Part shown: positions 59,805 through 64,000 of the stretch, one piece after another
Layout of the letters: every line of letters starts with the position of its first letter
Numbering within the stretch: the stretch's first letter is position 1
NCBI GenBank assembly: GCA_030248225.1
Contig: JASANE010024944.1
Location: forward strand, 24,992 to 88,991
Direction: 5' to 3'
Length of the DNA stretch: 64,000 nucleotides
From: Trileptium ribeirensis
Taxonomy: Eukaryota > Nematoda > Enoplea > Enoplida > Thoracostomopsidae
Translations under genes and position numbers: made by a program
The notes under the pieces: model-generated
The model's input: the letters and a program-made list of their open reading frames with translations, nothing else
What the model was told of the DNA's origin: nothing
Database searches by the model: none

Positions 59805-60165
59805 GCTGCGTTGGCAGTTCAATCTTTTTGCTCAAGTGTAGAGCTCAAACTATTATGAAATTTTGAGCTCATATTTTGATCAACATTTGAAAGCATTTTT
59901 GGCAATTTTGGTGATATTGAACGTATGAACAAAGTTGAAACTTTTGCAGCGTATTTCTTCGGCTGATCGTGGGCAAAAAAGTTAGCAAACAAATGGATCC
60001 CGAGAATTTTTGAGCTCAAATTTTGAGTTAAAAATTATGAAGTGTTGTGACTTGCATCATTCTCGTTACAAATTGACATTCGAATTTTGATAAATTTTGA
60101 TACAAATTTGCTGAAATTTTGAACTCAAATTTTGAGCACAGAATTTTAACAAAAACACTTGACAA
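59805..60165. mobile_element. TIR element (family C)
   Basis: The left end 'ctgcgttggcagttcaatct' continuing ttttgctc matches the family C terminus. Inside are many 'ttttgagctcaaattttgag' palindromic words and the block 'cgttacaaattgacattcga', shared with the 26.1-kb element. The right terminus is degenerate. Confidence 0.5.
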
Positions 60166-61169
60166 GAGAGTACAAAAATTCTCTTAGCTTCGTTCACAAA
60201 AATGAGGCAACTAACTTAACGAATGATATTAAAGAATGGAACATTAGAGCTATATTCATGTATACCAACTACGATGGCTGATAACAATGTAACTTAAGTT
60301 AGTATTTGAGACTGTAATTCAGAAAAAATTTCTGCATGCTTAAAATATGACAAATATCTATTGAAAATTTGAAAAAAAACTTATCTAATGTTTGAGGCCA
60401 AATTTTCAAACCTAGCGGAACAAATTCTTTCATTCATATACCATAAAATTGCATTTTGTCAACACCATAGTAGGCGTCGATGCGCAGTTTTGTGCTCGTT
60501 TTTGCGTGGTGATCGTTTTTAACAAGCGCTAAAACGATTCATTGTTTGTAACAAAGGGTTTCGCGATTGCGTACGTACTTGTTCGTGAATACCGCAATAA
60601 ATGTTAGTGCAATGAGTTGTTGAGGTTATTTTCGAAAGACACAGTACCGCAATCTTATAATCGCGTACCGGTGATTTGCCACTTTGTACAGACCCGAAAA
60701 CAACAAACGACCAATATTAATACTTACCTTAACGACATTAGATTAAAATCAAACTTTTGCAATAGTAAAATGTACCTGTGCGGTAAAAACAGGATATACA
60801 TCGGATGAAAACATAAGGTAGGAACAATCATCAAACCATAGCTAAGTCAGCAAATTTACGTTTACAGCTATGGATTATCAGATAAATGTGCGCTGCAGCT
60901 GTTATAATAAGCTGTCTCCCACAATAAAACCAATATTTCAACAAATACTATCAGAAAACATATTTTAGTGGAATTCTAACAAGAGTTTCCAGAAAATATC
61001 CAGTACAACCACTTTCAAATAAATTCTAAATACGCAACCCTTCACTGCAAATATTAGAGTATGCTAATAATTATAATTTATAAAGCAGTAAAGACTACAC
61101 GAATGTCCACAAAATTTAAACATCTAAAATTCATTCTTGATTATGAATGGATAGCTGAATGGGGGTGTG

Positions 61170-61756
61170 TATTAAATGCACAAATTTTAAGTATTAACTG
61201 CTCAAAACTCGGCCCCAGAACGGGTGTGTATTGAATGCGCAGATTTTAAGTATTAACTGCTCAAAACTCGGCCCCAGCACAACAAAGCTGTCATCGAGTT
61301 GAAAGCTTATCATTGAAAAGCCACAGCCAGGATGTTTTCGGTAAAACTTGCAGCGGTAGTATTGTTTATTATGCGAAAAAGCTGCTTTAATGACTGAGTT
61401 ATCTTCCAGAAATTGCTTAAGTTTTTTCTCGTCCTGGGTGGACAAAACCTCTTCAAACACCATCTAGGTTGTACGACAAACGCAAAACAAGTAAAAGTAT
61501 GGAATGACACTTTCAGAGACTTATAGTTAACAGCTGAGTTAAAGACAAAGTGAGTCGTTATTTCAAAACTAAATTAAAGTAAGTAAGTAACTCTCAAAGT
61601 AAGTTATTTCAAAACTCTTTTGTTCACTTAATACTCGTGTGACCGCTTAACAATTTTGTGCTGTTAATCCTCACACGCAATTTTGTGCGTTTAATACGAC
61701 TCAATGACTAGTGAACAATTTTGTGCAATTCAACCTCTTATTTTGTGCATTTAATA
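61170..61756 (-). mobile_element. MULE-like remnant with FLYWCH-type zinc finger frame and possible TIRs
   Basis: The minus-strand frame 61,194-61,463 (89 codons) contains 'VIKAAFSHNKQYYRCKFYRK' and HPGCGFSM. This resembles the WRC...C..C half of a FLYWCH zinc finger found at the N-terminus of MULE-type transposases; the H-x-H half is not clear. The flanks carry inverted 'tattaaatgcacaaa' (61,170-61,184) and its complement 'ttttgtgcatttaata' (61,741-61,756), possible TIRs. A 59-bp duplication (61,163-61,282) overlaps the frame end, and 'caattttgtgc' recurs three times near the other end. No DDE domain remains. Confidence 0.5.
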
Positions 61757-64000
61757 TTTTCCGGATGAATGGGCTCTAAAGGATTAGCTAAAGTGTCTGT
61801 TATAAAATATAGTTCACTAGAATAGGCTTACTTTCCGACTTAGCATAAACTTATACCAGAAGTATTGATCTAAGGCGCAGCTTATCAAAAGAACAATGTT
61901 TGCTGATGCCCATAAATTCTTAAAACGTTATATTACAGGGCTGCGATAGCGAATGACAAACTTAGATTATATATTTTTTAAAGTTTACGTAAAAGTTTGG
62001 AATTTCAGGATATGATAGATAATATTCCCGACCATCACTACGGAATATAATGTACCCACATGCTAGATTTTAACCATCCGCTACAAGTTTATAGTAATTA
62101 TACCAATTCCTTTGTATGTTGCCACTAGATTCATCTTGTATTCTTATTCGGTTGTCCAATTGTTACTGCTCATGCTAGTTCCGTGGGTGTAGCCTCTCAC
62201 GTCAATTGTACTGTGAAAATATTTGAAAATATGGTTTTAGCGATAATTTGTTATACATAGTATAGCCAGTTCGACCTAATTTTGGCTATAAAACGGGCGT
62301 TGCTTCAGTCGCCCTCTTGGGCATAAGCATACGCAGATAACTGTTTTACAATTACATGCCGATGGTTAAACATAGCTATTGCTAAATAATCCCAGGTATC
62401 AGCCTATTCATACAAGAACTGAAGCTGTTTGTAACAATCCTGTATCAGTGAATATAGCTTATAAAAAATTGTACATCTTCGCACGTAATTTGCAACTACA
62501 TCGCGTTTTTATACAAATAATTTACATTTGTTATTACTATTGCGTAAATTTAACGCCGATAATACGGATCCGAGTTTTCAAACCTACGCGATATTAGGTG
62601 GGGTTTTTGTTCGGAAACTTCTTACCTATATTTTGAAGTTCATCATAACCCAGTTTTGTCTAATATTTAAGGATATACAATGGAGGATTATTCTTAACTT
62701 CAGTTGGGTCTCTAGCGTTCTAAATTCGGAAAATTCAATATTTGTTTTAAACCAACGGATTTCCAATATGACCGGCCACAAATAATTTCACATTGTACTG
62801 CATATGTAGCTCTCTAGCTGTACATTATATTTTTTGGCTAATTCTATGACAGAGTGGCGACATTGATAGTCTAAAAATGCTTTCATTAAAAATTTATTCA
62901 CTTTTGCAGCTAGCCCACAAATTTTTGTGCAGTTTCTACGATTCAGTTTTCAGGTTCTCTTGGTTTTTTGTTTGTTTTTGCTCCTGTCAAATTTGATTAA
63001 TCGAAAGTCAGTTTTCACAATAGTTGATAATTTCTCTCCTGAAGCACGTTAGCATATATCATGAGGTCCGAAACAAACGTAGCAAATTTTCGTGAAATCC
63101 TTTCATTCTATTTCCCTGTTATCATCTTATCGACGCAGGTTTTAGCCTTTAACAGCAGTGTTGCGAAGATATATTGAAAACAAGATCGATAGGAGCACTA
63201 AATACTGAAAAATCACCTAACCAAATGACTTATTAATTCAAAACTGCTGATCGCAAGAATTTTCCTGAATAATGAATTTTTAAGAAACGACTTCTGCATT
63301 AACAGTTCATGATCGAAATTGCTAAAATATTGCTTCATGTCCTTCCTACAAAAACATTCGATTAGTGCGAGAGTAAATTTAATCTGTCATTTCGAACAAA
63401 TTTGCTACGGGACACATTTTCATGTACAAAAACATGCTCAAGGTCCTTACTAAATGTGTTGCCTAGTAGTTTCTCCCATTTTGTACTAGATAACGTTAGA
63501 TTTCATTATTAACTGTTCTATTTTGTTATTAAAATTTCTTTTGCACAACCTAACGATTTCTGACCAATAGGAAACTGGCTGCTTTCTGTTCGTCTACGGT
63601 TTCGATTATAAGCCTACGCCCCACCTTTAGACATCACTTTAGAAATATACAAAGTATGAGGAAGAGCGATCATTAACCCAAACGAGGTGGTATCACGCGT
63701 CAGTGTCCCTGCAATCCCCAATCTTAGCGATATTCTGCTCAGTTATGGGCCCAGAAACATGCTCTGATGCGCTTAGACATTCGCTCCCCGTAACGCGCGG
63801 TGCTACTATTCGTCGGGGAAAGAAAAGGGTGTCCGCCGCAGTTTGGGGCATACATATGGCTATCTACCCACGGATGGATAGGACACGACAAAAGACGTTC
63901 CAAAACAGACATTTACAGAACGCAAGCAAAAATAGAAATTATGCATGAAATTATGTTACATGGTATGATACAAGTCAATACAGAGTTACAAACGTTTTGT
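61757..64000. other. terminal non-coding stretch
   Basis: No gene supported. A GC-richer patch at 63,660-63,930 has an 81-codon frame without recognisable family. The rest is AT-rich and featureless to the window end. Confidence 0.4.

Overview
This is AT-rich animal nuclear DNA. Coding sequence is sparse and split by GT-AG introns of 1.7 to 7.9 kb. Tandem arrays and decayed transposons of several classes fill the rest. An intronless FMRFamide-receptor-like GPCR points towards an invertebrate, probably a protostome. The species cannot be fixed from the sequence. No prokaryotic or viral gene organisation is present.

Layout: 1-14 kb is mostly non-coding. It holds a 90-bp tandem array (2.5-3.1 kb), a TIR element (4.2-4.7 kb), the 3' end of a reverse transcriptase ORF (5.1-5.5 kb) and a larger degenerate repeat (9.4-10.2 kb). 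The single-exon class A GPCR is at 14,099-15,763 on the + strand. A decayed MULE-type transposase with an internal tandem duplication lies at 16.8-18.3 kb on the - strand. An unrecognised 159-codon ORF (19.4 kb) and a foldback element (20.2 kb) follow. The last two exons of a short-chain dehydrogenase/reductase gene (SDR-A) lie at 20,861-25,009, with a LINE 3' fragment in their shared intron.

The main gene is a second, complete SDR (SDR-B). I assembled it from eight exons between 26,988 and 56,377. Spliced, it reads 260 codons with all phases compatible and the full Asn-Ser-Tyr-Lys catalytic tetrad. SDR-A and SDR-B are head-to-tail paralogues: their 49-nt penultimate exons have the same length and intron phases. 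SDR-B introns hold foldback and TIR elements, a 261-bp satellite-like array, and 168-, 150- and 62-bp arrays.

From 56.4 to 64 kb no intact gene was found. This part holds a 225-bp triplicate array, a GC-richer island with a possible metalloproteinase cysteine-switch remnant, a TIR element, and a FLYWCH-type MULE remnant.

Part of the 261-bp array (about 43.4-44.7 kb) looks like uncorrected sequencing error: T/G dropout and T-poor inserts. No clearly novel biological system was found. The best leads are the SDR pair, the divergent GPCR, several short TIR/foldback families, and the array anomaly.
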